DNA from: an uncultured Curtobacterium sp.
Lineage (GTDB): Bacteria; Actinomycetota; Actinomycetes; Actinomycetales; Microbacteriaceae
Reading direction: 5' to 3'
Length of the DNA: 17,314 bases
NCBI GenBank assembly: GCA_913774725.1
Contig: CAJYIG010000167.1
Location: 1-17,314 of the forward strand
The translations under genes and the position numbers were made by a program. The first letter of the stretch is position 1; each line of letters opens with the position of its first letter. Positions 1 through 6,765 of this stretch are shown one piece after another. The notes beneath the pieces are model-generated. The model made no database searches. It saw only the letters and a list, made by a program, of their open reading frames with translations, and was not told the origin of the DNA.

Positions 1-1036
1 TCCCGCGTTCGACCACCTCGTCGAGGACGTTGTCGGACACCAGCGCACCGAGGGTGTCGAACACGGCCTGTGCCCACGGGTTCATCTTCTCGGAAGCGTC
101 ACCCGGCAGGTACCCGAGCTCCTGACCACCCACGGCGTAGAGCGGTCGGAACACCATGATCTTCTTGTGCTGCTGCCGTTCGAGCACGGCCTCGAGCCCG
201 GCGCACAGCGCGAGCGCCGACTTGCCCGTCCCTGCGCTGCCGCCGAGCGACACGATGCCGATCTCCGGGTCGAGCAGGGCGTCGATGGCGAGCCGCTGCT
301 CGGCGGAGCGGCCGCGCAGACCGAAGACCTCGCGGTCACCGCGGACGAGCGACACGGCACCCGCTTCGTGCACGCGTCCGAGGGCCGAACCGCGCTCCGA
401 GTGGATGACGACACCGGTGTTCACCGGGACGCCGTCGAGCCGCGACGACCGGATCTCCTCGTGCTCGTACAGGTCGCTCATCTGCTCGCCGGACACCTGC
501 AGGTCGGTGATGCCCGTGTAACCCGAGTCGACGGCGAGTTCGGCGCGGTACTCCTCGGCCGCCATGCCGATCGACGAGGCCTTCACCCGCAGGGGCAGGT
601 CCTTCGACACGACGACGACGTCGAGCCCGTCGTTCGCCAGGTTCGACGCGACCGCCAGGATGCGCGAGTCGTTGTCGCCGAGTTGCAGCCCGGACGGCAG
701 GACGGACTGGTTCGAGTGGTTCAGTTCGACGCGGAACGACCCGCCGTCGTCGAGTGCGATGGGGAAGTCGAGTCGCTCGTGCTCGATGCGCAGTTCGTCG
801 AGCAGCCGCAGGGCCTGCCGCGCGAAGTACCCGATCTCCGGGTCGTTGCGCTTGGACTCGAGCTCGCTGACGACGACCACGGGCAGCACGACGGCGTGCT
901 CGGCGAAGCGGAACAGTGCCCGCGGATCGCTGAGGAGCACCGAGGTGTCGAGCACGTACGTGCGTTGGGCGACCGATGTGGACGAGTCCGCGGTGGGCCG
1001 CTGGGCGGGTTCGCGAGAGACGTTACGAGAGGTCAC
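1..1036 (-). CDS. phoH: PhoH family protein with N-terminal PIN domain (partial, C-terminus off the left edge)
   Basis: The first 345 residues are visible; the gene runs off the window at its 3' end. A PIN nuclease domain covers about residues 26-165, with the expected acidic residues D30 (in YVLDTSVLL), E58/E60 (VVSELE), D121/D123 (GDNDSRIL) and D146. A PhoH-type P-loop ATPase domain follows from about residue 240, with Walker [10 protein letters not shown] at 265-273. The Walker B part lies outside the window. PIN-PhoH (PhoH2) proteins are ATP-driven RNA helicases/ribonucleases, known mostly from mycobacteria. The GTG at 1036 is chosen because GGAG sits five bases upstream; an in-frame GTG at 1042 would leave no room for it. 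The next gene upstream on the same strand ends 319 bp away, so phoH probably has its own promoter. Confidence 0.93.
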   Translation of the reverse strand, partial: MTSRNVSREPAQRPTADSSTSVAQRTYVLDTSVLLSDPRALFRFAEHAVVLPVVVVSELESKRNDPEIGYFARQALRLLDELRIEHERLDFPIALDDGGSFRVELNHSNQSVLPSGLQLGDNDSRILAVASNLANDGLDVVVVSKDLPLRVKASSIGMAAEEYRAELAVDSGYTGITDLQVSGEQMSDLYEHEEIRSSRLDGVPVNTGVVIHSERGSALGRVHEAGAVSLVRGDREVFGLRGRSAEQRLAIDALLDPEIGIVSLGGSAGTGKSALALCAGLEAVLERQQHKKIMVFRPLYAVGGQELGYLPGDASEKMNPWAQAVFDTLGALVSDNVLDEVVERG

Positions 1037-1355
1037 GACCACTCCATCCCCGGGCCGCGCTCGGCCCGGTCACTGTCCTCGACGCGGCCGTTGAGCGGTC
1101 CCGAAGCACCGTTGCCTGGCCGCTTCGACCGGGCACTGTGCCCGATGGGGCCAAGCTACGACCGGCCCCCGACAGGCGTGCCGCGACACGCGGTTCCGCA
1201 GGTTACGGTCGCGTGAACGCGCACCGGCCGTCACGCAGTGCCGAGTCTCGCGCTGACGGACACTTCTCGGGCTCCCGACCGCGAGTACTGTCGCTCGACC
1301 CGAGACTCGCCGCGCGCTGCGGCCCACGCGGCCAGCGGTGCAGGGCGCGCGGGCG
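1037..1355. other. Intergenic region between aminotransferase stop and phoH start; no gene seen
   Basis: I see no credible gene in these 319 bp. On the minus strand, TAGCTT (1158-1153) and TAACCT (1205-1200) are -10-like hexamers that could serve phoH, but neither has a recognisable -35. CGAGTCTCG (1242-1250) and its exact reverse complement CGAGACTCG (1301-1309) flank a 50-bp interval. A weak bulged hairpin at 1316-1336 just beyond the aminotransferase stop could be its terminator. All of these are low-confidence. Confidence 0.4.
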
Positions 1356-2465
1356 CTACTGCATCGTGGCGTACGACAGGCAGGCGTCGCGGAACATGTC
1401 GAGCGTCGCGTCCGTGGTGGAGGCGAACACCGACACCCGTGCGACCCCGAGCCGCGTCGTCGCGGTGACCCCGTGGTTGTGCAGCGCGGCGGACAGCGCG
1501 GTGAGCCGGCCCTGCGGCGGACGCAGCACGACGATGCCGGCCCGCTCACGCGGGTCGCGGCTCGACTCGACCGACAGCCCGAACTCGTCCGCGATGTCGA
1601 GCACCCGCTCGACCCGGTCGGCGACCCGCTCCTGCACGGCCCCGACCCCGACGGACACGAGGCGTTCGAGCGACACGGCCATCCGGGCCTGTGCGACCGG
1701 GTCGACGCGGGTCATCTGGTAGCCCGCGGCTCCCGGCTTCACCGACGGCACCTCGGTCGGCCACCCGGTCGTGCCGTGCGGGCCGGACAGCGCCGGACGC
1801 AGGCGGTTCAGGGCCCGGTCGCTGAACGCGACGAAGCCCGTGCCCCACCCCGCGTGCAGCCACTTCTGCCCGCCGGTGGCGACGACGTCGGCGACCTCGT
1901 ACGGGGCATCGACGACCCCGAAGCCCTGGATGGCGTCGACGACGAGCAGGCGGTCGCCGATGACCTCGCGGATCGCGGCGAGGTCGGCGAGGTACCCGGT
2001 CTGCCAGTCGACCAGCGACACGGCGACCGCGGTGACGTCGTCGGTCAGGCGCTCCCGGACGAGCGACGGCGTCATCCAGCCGGCACCGGACTCGACCACG
2101 ACGGGCTGCACGCGGCCTCCGGTGGCCGATGCGGCGCTCGCGAGTGCGAGCGGCAGGGACGGGTACTCGTCGGCGGCGACGAGGACGCCGCCGGTCAGGC
2201 CGAACGCGGTGTGCAGCAGACCGGGTGTCGTCGCGGTCTGCGAGACGACCTGGTCCTCGCGGCGGCCGACGAGCCGCGCGGCGACGGTGCGCACCCGGGC
2301 GTCCTGCTCGTCGAGCGTCTCCATGGCGCCGAAGCGCATGCGCTCCTGGATCGTGCCGAGGACGCGCTGTTCCTCGAGCACGGCGGTCTGCACCGGCCCG
2401 AAGGCGGCGTGGTCGAGGTAGCCGGACTCCTCGTCGAAGCCCGCCGTGTACTCGGCGATGTTCAC
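1356..2465 (-). CDS. Aminotransferase class V-fold PLP-dependent enzyme (cysteine desulfurase/isopenicillin N epimerase-like)
   Basis: A 369-residue fold-type I PLP enzyme. The PLP-binding lysine is K201 in TGGQKWLHAGWGTG. D177 and Q180 in VVDAIQGFG match the D-x-x-Q that contacts the pyridine ring in class V enzymes, and LVDWQTGY (151-158) sits where class V proteins have their S/N-x-x-TG segment. An active-site cysteine loop typical of sulfur-mobilising desulfurases is not evident, so I do not call it IscS or SufS; the substrate is unknown. The start is GTG 2465, with GGAAGG eight bases upstream (2479-2474). A possible -10, TAGGCT, lies at 2504-2499. The gene stands alone, 173 bp downstream of uppS on the same strand, inside an otherwise conserved block, and looks like a lineage-specific addition. 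Confidence 0.88.
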   Translation of the reverse strand: MNIAEYTAGFDEESGYLDHAAFGPVQTAVLEEQRVLGTIQERMRFGAMETLDEQDARVRTVAARLVGRREDQVVSQTATTPGLLHTAFGLTGGVLVAADEYPSLPLALASAASATGGRVQPVVVESGAGWMTPSLVRERLTDDVTAVAVSLVDWQTGYLADLAAIREVIGDRLLVVDAIQGFGVVDAPYEVADVVATGGQKWLHAGWGTGFVAFSDRALNRLRPALSGPHGTTGWPTEVPSVKPGAAGYQMTRVDPVAQARMAVSLERLVSVGVGAVQERVADRVERVLDIADEFGLSVESSRDPRERAGIVVLRPPQGRLTALSAALHNHGVTATTRLGVARVSVFASTTDATLDMFRDACLSYATMQ

Positions 2466-2570
2466 AGGCGCAACCTTCCGTGGGACGAAAACCCTGTGAG
2501 CCTACTGGGACCGACCCTGCGCGAGCGAACCTGGGCCACTCGACGCACTCCCGGGGGCCATCCGCGGCAG

Positions 2571-2615
2571 CCCGACACGAGGTGACCCGACACCGAACGA
2601 CCCGACACGACGCGC
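2571..2615. repeat. Three direct repeats with CCCGACAC core at exact 15-bp spacing
   Basis: CCCGACAC begins at 2571, 2586 and 2601, so the period is exactly 15 bp; the remaining seven bases of each unit are less conserved. The array lies between uppS and the aminotransferase gene, about 70 bp upstream of the latter's possible -10. It could be an iterated protein-binding site or a decayed tandem duplication. Confidence 0.6.
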
Positions 2616-2626
2616 TGCAGTGTCGG
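2602..2626 (-). terminator. Possible uppS terminator hairpin
   Basis: CCGACAC (2602-2608) pairs with GTGTCGG (2620-2626) around an 11-base loop, 12 bases beyond the uppS stop on the minus strand. There is no T tract, and the left arm is also the third copy of the 15-bp repeat, so the role is uncertain. Confidence 0.4.
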
Positions 2627-2638
2627 AGCGGGTGACGA

Positions 2639-3424
2639 TCAGCCGCCGAAGCGCCGTGACCGCAGCCCGAAGTCGCGGACGGCGCGGAGGAAGTCGACCT
2701 CGCGCAGGTCCGGGTAGAAGGCCTCGACGAAGTAGAACTCGCTGTGCGCGCTCTGCCACAGCATGAAGTCCGAGAGCCGCTGCTCCCCCGAGGTCCGGAT
2801 CACCAGGTCGGGGTCCGGCTGGCCCTGCGTGTACAGGTGATCCCCGATGAGCTCGGGCGTCAGCACCTCGGCCAGGGTGTCGAGCGTGCCGCCGCCCTCG
2901 CCGTGCGCCCGGACGATGCTGCGCATGGCGTCCGCGATCTCCCGTCGGCCGCCGTAGCCCACCGCGAGGTTGACGTGCAGGCCGGTGTGGGCCGCGCTCC
3001 GTGCCTCGGCCTCGGCGAGTGCGCCGAGCAGCCCCGCGGGCAGCCCCTCGTCGGAACCGACGTGCTGCACCCGCCAGTCGCGGTGCCCGGCGAGCGTCCC
3101 GGCGAGGTCGCCGATGATCCCGACGAGCTGCTCGAGCTCCTCGCCCCCGCGTCCGGTCAGGTTGTCGGCGGACAGCAGGTACAGCGTCACGACCTCGATG
3201 CCGAGGTCGTCGCACCAGTCGAGGAACTCCGGGATCTTCGCGGCGCCCGCCCGGTGCCCGTGGGCGGCCGACTCGAGCCCGAGCTGCTTCGCCCAGCGAC
3301 GGTTGCCGTCCACGATCATCGCGACGTGCTTCGGGATCGCCTGGCCGTCGATCTGCCGGCGGATACGACGCTGGTAGGCGCGGTAGAGGACGCCGCGCCC
3401 TGCCCATCCCACCCTGCCGGTCAC
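2639..3424 (-). CDS. uppS: Isoprenyl transferase (cis-prenyltransferase, UppS family; short-chain Z-FPP synthase type)
   Basis: Condenses isopentenyl diphosphate onto an allylic diphosphate with cis geometry, early in polyprenyl phosphate carrier synthesis for the cell wall. From GTG 3424 it has 261 residues. The substrate motif HVAMIVDGNRRWAK holds the catalytic Asp at residue 39, and the second signature IRTSGEQRLSDFMLWQSA is followed by HSEFYF. Where E. coli UppS has FSSENWNR this protein has LSADNLTG, keeping Ser and Asn but with Leu for Trp. That resembles the Rv1086-type enzymes that make (2Z,6E)-farnesyl diphosphate, and the hemolysin III neighbour matches Rv1085c. Product length is an inference. 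I prefer GTG 3424 to the upstream GTG 3442 because TACAGT stands six bases before it and neither has a Shine-Dalgarno. Confidence 0.93.
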   Translation of the reverse strand: MTGRVGWAGRGVLYRAYQRRIRRQIDGQAIPKHVAMIVDGNRRWAKQLGLESAAHGHRAGAAKIPEFLDWCDDLGIEVVTLYLLSADNLTGRGGEELEQLVGIIGDLAGTLAGHRDWRVQHVGSDEGLPAGLLGALAEAEARSAAHTGLHVNLAVGYGGRREIADAMRSIVRAHGEGGGTLDTLAEVLTPELIGDHLYTQGQPDPDLVIRTSGEQRLSDFMLWQSAHSEFYFVEAFYPDLREVDFLRAVRDFGLRSRRFGG

Positions 3425-3436
3425 GCCACGACTGTA
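3425..3436 (-). promoter_or_regulatory. Probable leaderless promoter -10 of uppS
   Basis: TACAGT (3436-3431) fits TANNNT and ends six bases before GTG 3424, which places the transcript start on the G of the start codon. No Shine-Dalgarno is present. No good -35 can be seen. Confidence 0.6.
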
Positions 3437-3498
3437 GTGCACCGCAGCCCCGAGGGTGCCGACCCGTGCACTCCCTGCTCCCGTTCGGCCAGGGCCCC

Positions 3499-3510
3499 TA
3501 CTGTCACCCC
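3499..3510 (+). promoter_or_regulatory. Probable leaderless promoter -10 of hemolysin III gene
   Basis: TACTGT (3499-3504) followed by six bases and ATG 3511, with no Shine-Dalgarno. The geometry is the same as that of the divergent uppS promoter 63 bp away. The -35 position (around 3476) has no match to consensus. Confidence 0.62.
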
Positions 3511-4209
3511 ATGCAGGACGAGACCGCCACGCTCCCCCACGTCCCGTTCACCGAGGAAGCCGCCACCACCGAGCCGCCCCGCCCCGCCTGGCGCGGGTGG
3601 ATCCACCTCGGCACGTTCCCGTTCGCCGTCGCGATGGGCGTCGTGCTGATCTGCCTCGCCGACAGCGCGGCGGCGAAGGCCGGCAGCGCCGTGTTCATGG
3701 CGTCCTCACTGCTGTTGTTCGGGGTCTCGGCGACCTACCACCGCTTCCCGTGGGGCCCGACGGTCAAGAGGATCCTCAAGCGGATCGACCACACGAACAT
3801 CCTGCTGCTCATCGCCGGCACCTACACGCCGATCGCGATCTGTGCCCTGCCGCACACGCTCATGGTCGTCGTGCTCTGGGTGATGTGGTCGGGTGCCGCG
3901 CTCGGCATCGCCTTCCGCGTCCTGTGGATCGGGGCGCCGCGCTGGCTCTACGTGCCGATCTACCTGGTGCTCGGCTGCGCCGCGCTCGGCCTGCTCCCGC
4001 AGTTCTTCGCCGCGAGCATCCCGATGACGGTCCTCGTGCTCTCCGGCGGGCTGGCGTACATCCTCGGCGCGCTGGTCTACGGCTTCAAGCGCCCGGACCC
4101 CGCCCCCTCGGTGTTCGGCTTCCACGAGGTCTTCCACGCCCTGACCGTCGTCGCGTTCGCCGCGCAGTGGGTCGGCGTGCTCATCGTGGCCCTCGACCCG
4201 GTGCGCTGA
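3511..4209 (+). CDS. Hemolysin III family (TrhA/YqfA, PAQR-like) seven-helix membrane protein
   Basis: A 232-residue polytopic membrane protein with about seven helices between residues 30 and 230. The PAQR/hemolysin III signatures are present: SATYHRFPW with H77, RIDHTNILLLIAGTYTP with D93 and H94, and FHEVFHALT with H205 and H209. These His/Asp residues form the presumed metal site. The family is named after a Bacillus cereus haemolysin, but in most bacteria it is linked to membrane fluidity or energy metabolism, so the name does not imply a toxin. It is divergent from uppS, as in Mycobacterium. An in-frame ATG at 3466 is rejected because the -10 hexamer lies downstream of it. Confidence 0.9.
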   Translation: MQDETATLPHVPFTEEAATTEPPRPAWRGWIHLGTFPFAVAMGVVLICLADSAAAKAGSAVFMASSLLLFGVSATYHRFPWGPTVKRILKRIDHTNILLLIAGTYTPIAICALPHTLMVVVLWVMWSGAALGIAFRVLWIGAPRWLYVPIYLVLGCAALGLLPQFFAASIPMTVLVLSGGLAYILGALVYGFKRPDPAPSVFGFHEVFHALTVVAFAAQWVGVLIVALDPVR

Positions 4210-4256
4210 CCGCGGCCGCCGCGGACGACCGACCCCGGCGGTCCAGGTGACCGGAC

Positions 4257-4304
4257 GACGGACGGGAGGCCCGTGGCGCGCTCGCCACGGGCCTCCCGTC
4301 CGTC
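4257..4304. terminator. Bidirectional terminator, perfect 22-bp stem
   Basis: The arms 4257-4278 and 4283-4304 are exact reverse complements around the loop CGCT. The hairpin sits between the convergent hemolysin III gene and the small membrane protein gene. There is no T tract on either side. It contains the GGGAGGC/GCCTCCC core found at other intergenic sites in this window. Confidence 0.8.
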
Positions 4305-4341
4305 TGCTGGTGCCGTCTCGACGCTGGTGCCGTCGGGAGCG

Positions 4342-4632
4342 TCAGCCGCGTTCGGTGTCGTCGCCCACGTCGGTCCGGCCGTCCTCGTCGGCGCGACGCG
4401 CCGGCTCGTCCGTCGTCGCGCCGCCGGCGTCGGACTCGAGCCGCTGCCGGATCTCCGCGCGGTAGCGGGTGCGACGGATGCGTCGCGTCATGTCGACCAC
4501 GAGCAGGATCGTCACGACCGCGACCACCGCGATCGCCACGAAGCCGGCGACCCCGGGGGTGACGTCGACGTCGGGCACGACGGTCGGGCTCGGGCTGGGG
4601 GCGGCGGCGATGGCCGTCAGGATGGTGCTCAC
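4342..4632 (-). CDS. Small single-span membrane protein coupled to mca
   Basis: 96 residues: a short Ala/Pro/Ser-rich N-terminal part, one transmembrane helix at about 27-48 (GVAGFVAIAVVAVVTILLVV), a basic stretch RRIRRTRYR that should lie inside the cell, and a long acidic hydrophilic tail (61-96). Its GTG start overlaps the mca stop in the four bases GTGA (4632-4629), so the two are translationally coupled. A small membrane protein stands in the same place after mca in Mycobacterium (Rv1083), which suggests a conserved partner. No function is known to me. Confidence 0.8.
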   Translation of the reverse strand: MSTILTAIAAAPSPSPTVVPDVDVTPGVAGFVAIAVVAVVTILLVVDMTRRIRRTRYRAEIRQRLESDAGGATTDEPARRADEDGRTDVGDDTERG

Positions 4633-5519
4633 GCGGTGGTGTCCTCGTCGTCAGGGAGCCCCGCGAACAGGTCGGACTCCGGCAGGTCGGTGGGCACGCG
4701 GGCCTCGACGAGCTGGTAGTCCTCGGTGGGCCACACCGTCGCGAGGAGGTCGTTCGGCCAGGAGAAGAAGAAGCTGTCCGGCGGCACCTGACTCGCGTGC
4801 GCGTGCAGGGCGGCGTCGCGCGCGTCGAAGTACGCGCTGACGTCGACGTGCGTCGTCGCGAGGTCGGGTCGGTCGGAGAACCGCTCGACCCACTCGCGGA
4901 GCTGCTCGATCGCCGGGCTGTCCGGGTCGCGCTCGCGCAGTGCCTCGTAGATCGTGCGGAAGCGGCGGGGGTTCATGGTCCGCTCGTAGTAGAGCTTGCT
5001 GACCGCCCACGGCGCCCCCGCGGCCGGGTACTTCGTCGGGTCGGCGGCGTCGCGCCACGCGGCCACGGAGACCTCGTGCGTGCGGATGTGGTCGGGGTGC
5101 GGGTAGCCGCCGTTCTCGTCGTAGGTGACGAGCACGTGCGGGCGGAAGCGGCGGACCACGCGGACGAGCGCCTCGGTCGAGTACTCCAGCGGGACGGTCG
5201 AGAACGTGCCCGGCCGGACCGTCTCGCCCTGCTCGGCGTCCGGCAGCCCGGAGTCGTGGTACCCGAGCCACACGTGCTCGATGCCGAGCGCCGCCTGCGC
5301 CGCGGCCATCTCGGACCGGCGGTAGCCCGCCATGTCGCGGTGCGCGCGGCTCGTCGCAGGCTCGCCGAGCTGGTCGTTGAGGATGTCCCCGGCCTCGCCG
5401 CCCGTGCACGAGACGACCATGACCTGGTGACCCTCGGCGACGTACCGGGCGGAGGTCCCGGCGCCCTTGCTCGACTCGTCGTCGGGGTGGGCGTGGACGG
5501 CCAGCAGGCGGAACGGCAC
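4629..5519 (-). CDS. mca: Mycothiol S-conjugate amidase
   Basis: A zinc amidase of the LmbE/PIG-L family (296 residues) that cleaves mycothiol adducts of electrophiles and drugs into a mercapturic acid, which is exported, and GlcN-Ins, which is recycled. The zinc motif AHPDDES lies near the N-terminus; the second motif YDENGGYPHPDHIRTH carries the catalytic and zinc-binding histidines. The length and the Mca-specific flanks (GGEAGDILN, YYERTMNPRRF) separate it from MshB. The upstream in-frame GTG at 5531 has no ribosome site; GTG 5519 has GAGGA (5529-5525) five bases ahead and gives the usual short N-terminus before AHPDDE. The gene is divergent from the DUF4307 gene, a conserved arrangement. 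Confidence 0.93.
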   Translation of the reverse strand: MPFRLLAVHAHPDDESSKGAGTSARYVAEGHQVMVVSCTGGEAGDILNDQLGEPATSRAHRDMAGYRRSEMAAAQAALGIEHVWLGYHDSGLPDAEQGETVRPGTFSTVPLEYSTEALVRVVRRFRPHVLVTYDENGGYPHPDHIRTHEVSVAAWRDAADPTKYPAAGAPWAVSKLYYERTMNPRRFRTIYEALRERDPDSPAIEQLREWVERFSDRPDLATTHVDVSAYFDARDAALHAHASQVPPDSFFFSWPNDLLATVWPTEDYQLVEARVPTDLPESDLFAGLPDDEDTTA

Positions 5520-5612
5520 GAGGATCCTCACGGGAGCGGGTCGAGCGGGCGCGCACGCGTCGACCGCGTGCGTGGGGGCAGCGCACAGCGGGGCGTGAAC
5601 TACCCTGGGACC

Positions 5613-5638
5613 AGGATAATCACCCCGGGAGCCCCCAA
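5613..5638 (+). promoter_or_regulatory. Promoter -10 and ribosome site of DUF4307 gene, overlapping a minus-strand -10
   Basis: On the plus strand GATAAT (5615-5620) is a good -10; GGGAG (5627-5631) follows and stands seven bases before CTG 5639. On the minus strand TATCCT (5618-5613) is a possible mca -10 that overlaps it by four bases. No clear -35 is seen in either direction. Confidence 0.5.
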
Positions 5639-6085
5639 CTGTCCGAACCGCTGCACCCCACCGTCACCGCTCCGACCGCTGCCCCGGGCACGGCCGCGTC
5701 GCTGGACGACCGGTACGGGCGCACCCCGGACCGCCGGCGTCGCAGCAGGCTGTTCGGCATCGTCGCCGCGATCGCCGTCGTGCTGGTGTTCGTCGCGTGG
5801 GTGGTGTGGGCCGGGCTCGACCAGGAGTCGCACGGCCTCGACAACACCGAGCTCGGCTACACCGTGGTGTCCGACCACCGCACGGTCGTGCACTCGCAGG
5901 TCTCGGCCGACCCGGGCACCGAGGTCCGCTGCGCCGTGCAGGTGCTCGACAAGTCGTACTCGATCGTCGGGTGGAAGGAGGTGACGCTGCCGGCCTCCGA
6001 GCAGCGCACCCGCTCGATCTCGACCGCGGTGAACACCACGACCCGCGGCGTGACCGGCTTGATCCACGACTGCTGGGTTCCCTAG
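5639..6085 (+). CDS. DUF4307-type single-span membrane protein, apparent CTG start
   Basis: 148 residues: a cytoplasmic N-terminus with the segment LDDRYGRTPDRRRRSR typical of this family, one transmembrane helix at about 40-60 (LFGIVAAIAVVLVFVAWVVW), then an external beta-rich domain ending in IHDCWVP. Genes of this type lie between mca and greA in Mycobacterium (Rv1081c). No ATG, GTG or TTG occurs in this frame between 5540 and 5639. The first GTG downstream falls inside the membrane helix and would remove the conserved N-terminal segment. CTG 5639 has GGGAG seven bases upstream and starts with (M)SEPLHPT, so I take it as the start. Function unknown. Confidence 0.82.
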   Translation: MSEPLHPTVTAPTAAPGTAASLDDRYGRTPDRRRRSRLFGIVAAIAVVLVFVAWVVWAGLDQESHGLDNTELGYTVVSDHRTVVHSQVSADPGTEVRCAVQVLDKSYSIVGWKEVTLPASEQRTRSISTAVNTTTRGVTGLIHDCWVP

Positions 6086-6088
6086 ACT
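6059..6088 (+). promoter_or_regulatory. greA promoter
   Basis: TTGATC (6059-6064), an 18-base spacer and TAGACT (6083-6088). The -10 overlaps the TAG stop codon of the DUF4307 gene. Transcription would begin near 6095, leaving a leader of about 58 bases that contains the hairpin at 6101-6133. Confidence 0.55.
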
Positions 6089-6100
6089 CGACTGATCCGC

Positions 6101-6133
6101 GGACGAGACCGGCCACACCGGCCGGTCTCGTCC
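6101..6133 (+). terminator. Perfect 14-bp hairpin in the greA leader (terminator or attenuator)
   Basis: GGACGAGACCGGCC (6101-6114) pairs perfectly with 6120-6133 around the loop ACACC. There is no T tract. It can end DUF4307 read-through, but it also lies downstream of the likely greA start point, so it could act as an attenuator. Confidence 0.65.
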
Positions 6134-6152
6134 GGTGTCGAAAGGGAGACCG

Positions 6153-6641
6153 ATGAGCAACGACACGCAGACCACCTGGCTGACCCAGGAGGCGCACGAC
6201 CGTCTCACGGCCGAGCTCGAGCAGCTGTCGGGCCCGGCCCGCAAGGAGATCGCGGACCGCATCGAGGCGGCGCGTGAAGAGGGCGACCTCAAGGAGAACG
6301 GCGGCTACCATGCCGCGAAGGACGAGCAGGGCAAGATCGAGGCCCGCATCCGCCAGCTCACCGAGCTGCTCAAGCACGCCACGGTGGGCGAGGCGGACTT
6401 CGACGGCACCGTCGAGCCGGGCACCGTCGTGACGGCGGTCATCGCCGGCGACGAGTCGACGTTCCTCGTGGGCAACCGCGAGATCGTGGCCGAGGGCTCG
6501 GACCTGACCGTGTACAGCCCGGTCAGCCCGGTCGGTGCCGCGATCCTCGGGCTGCGTGAGGGCGAGGAGACGACCTACACGGCGCCGAACGGCAAGGAGA
6601 TCAGCGTCACGGTGACGAAGGTCGAGCGCTACCAGCCGTAG
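6153..6641 (+). CDS. greA: Transcription elongation factor GreA
   Basis: 162 residues, the usual length. The N-terminal coiled coil (about 8-78) carries the tip motif REEGDLKENGGYHAAK, with D45 and E48 matching the acidic pair that holds the catalytic magnesium in the RNA polymerase secondary channel. The C-terminal FKBP-like domain (about 85-162) contains VSPVGAAILGLREGEE. GreA stimulates transcript cleavage and rescues backtracked polymerase. ATG 6153 is chosen over the in-frame GTG 6135 because AGGGAG (6143-6148) stands four bases before it and the protein then begins MSNDTQTTWLT, as in relatives. A hairpin terminator follows the gene. Confidence 0.97.
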   Translation: MSNDTQTTWLTQEAHDRLTAELEQLSGPARKEIADRIEAAREEGDLKENGGYHAAKDEQGKIEARIRQLTELLKHATVGEADFDGTVEPGTVVTAVIAGDESTFLVGNREIVAEGSDLTVYSPVSPVGAAILGLREGEETTYTAPNGKEISVTVTKVERYQP

Positions 6642-6692
6642 GCGCTGCGCCGCGCTGCGCTGCCGGGCTGCGCGCTGGATCGAACCACGAAG

Positions 6693-6734
6693 CCGACGTG
6701 GAACCAGGCACCGCTCCTGGTTCCACGTCGGTTT
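6693..6734 (+). terminator. greA terminator with 16-bp stem and short T run
   Basis: CCGACGTGGAACCAGG (6693-6708) pairs perfectly with 6716-6731 around the loop CACCGCT and is followed by TTT. It lies about 50 bp after the greA stop and serves the convergent genes here. Confidence 0.75.
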
Positions 6735-6746
6735 CCTGGTTCCACG
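6716..6746. repeat. Direct repeat of the terminator arm
   Basis: CCTGGTTCCACG occurs at 6716-6727 (right arm of the terminator) and again at 6735-6746, 19 bp later. The left arm at 6693-6708 could therefore pair with either copy. The second copy lies just beyond the stop of the minus-strand gene ending at 6766. Confidence 0.65.
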
Positions 6747-6765
6747 ACGACGGCTGCGGGCAGCG

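Noticed and set aside
167..1216. Plus-strand open frame over phoH
   Set aside because: Antisense shadow of the PIN-PhoH protein, whose catalytic motifs are on the minus strand.
3511..4209. Reading the hemolysin III gene as a virulence toxin
   Set aside because: The family name is historical; the protein is a PAQR-like integral membrane protein in a housekeeping block.
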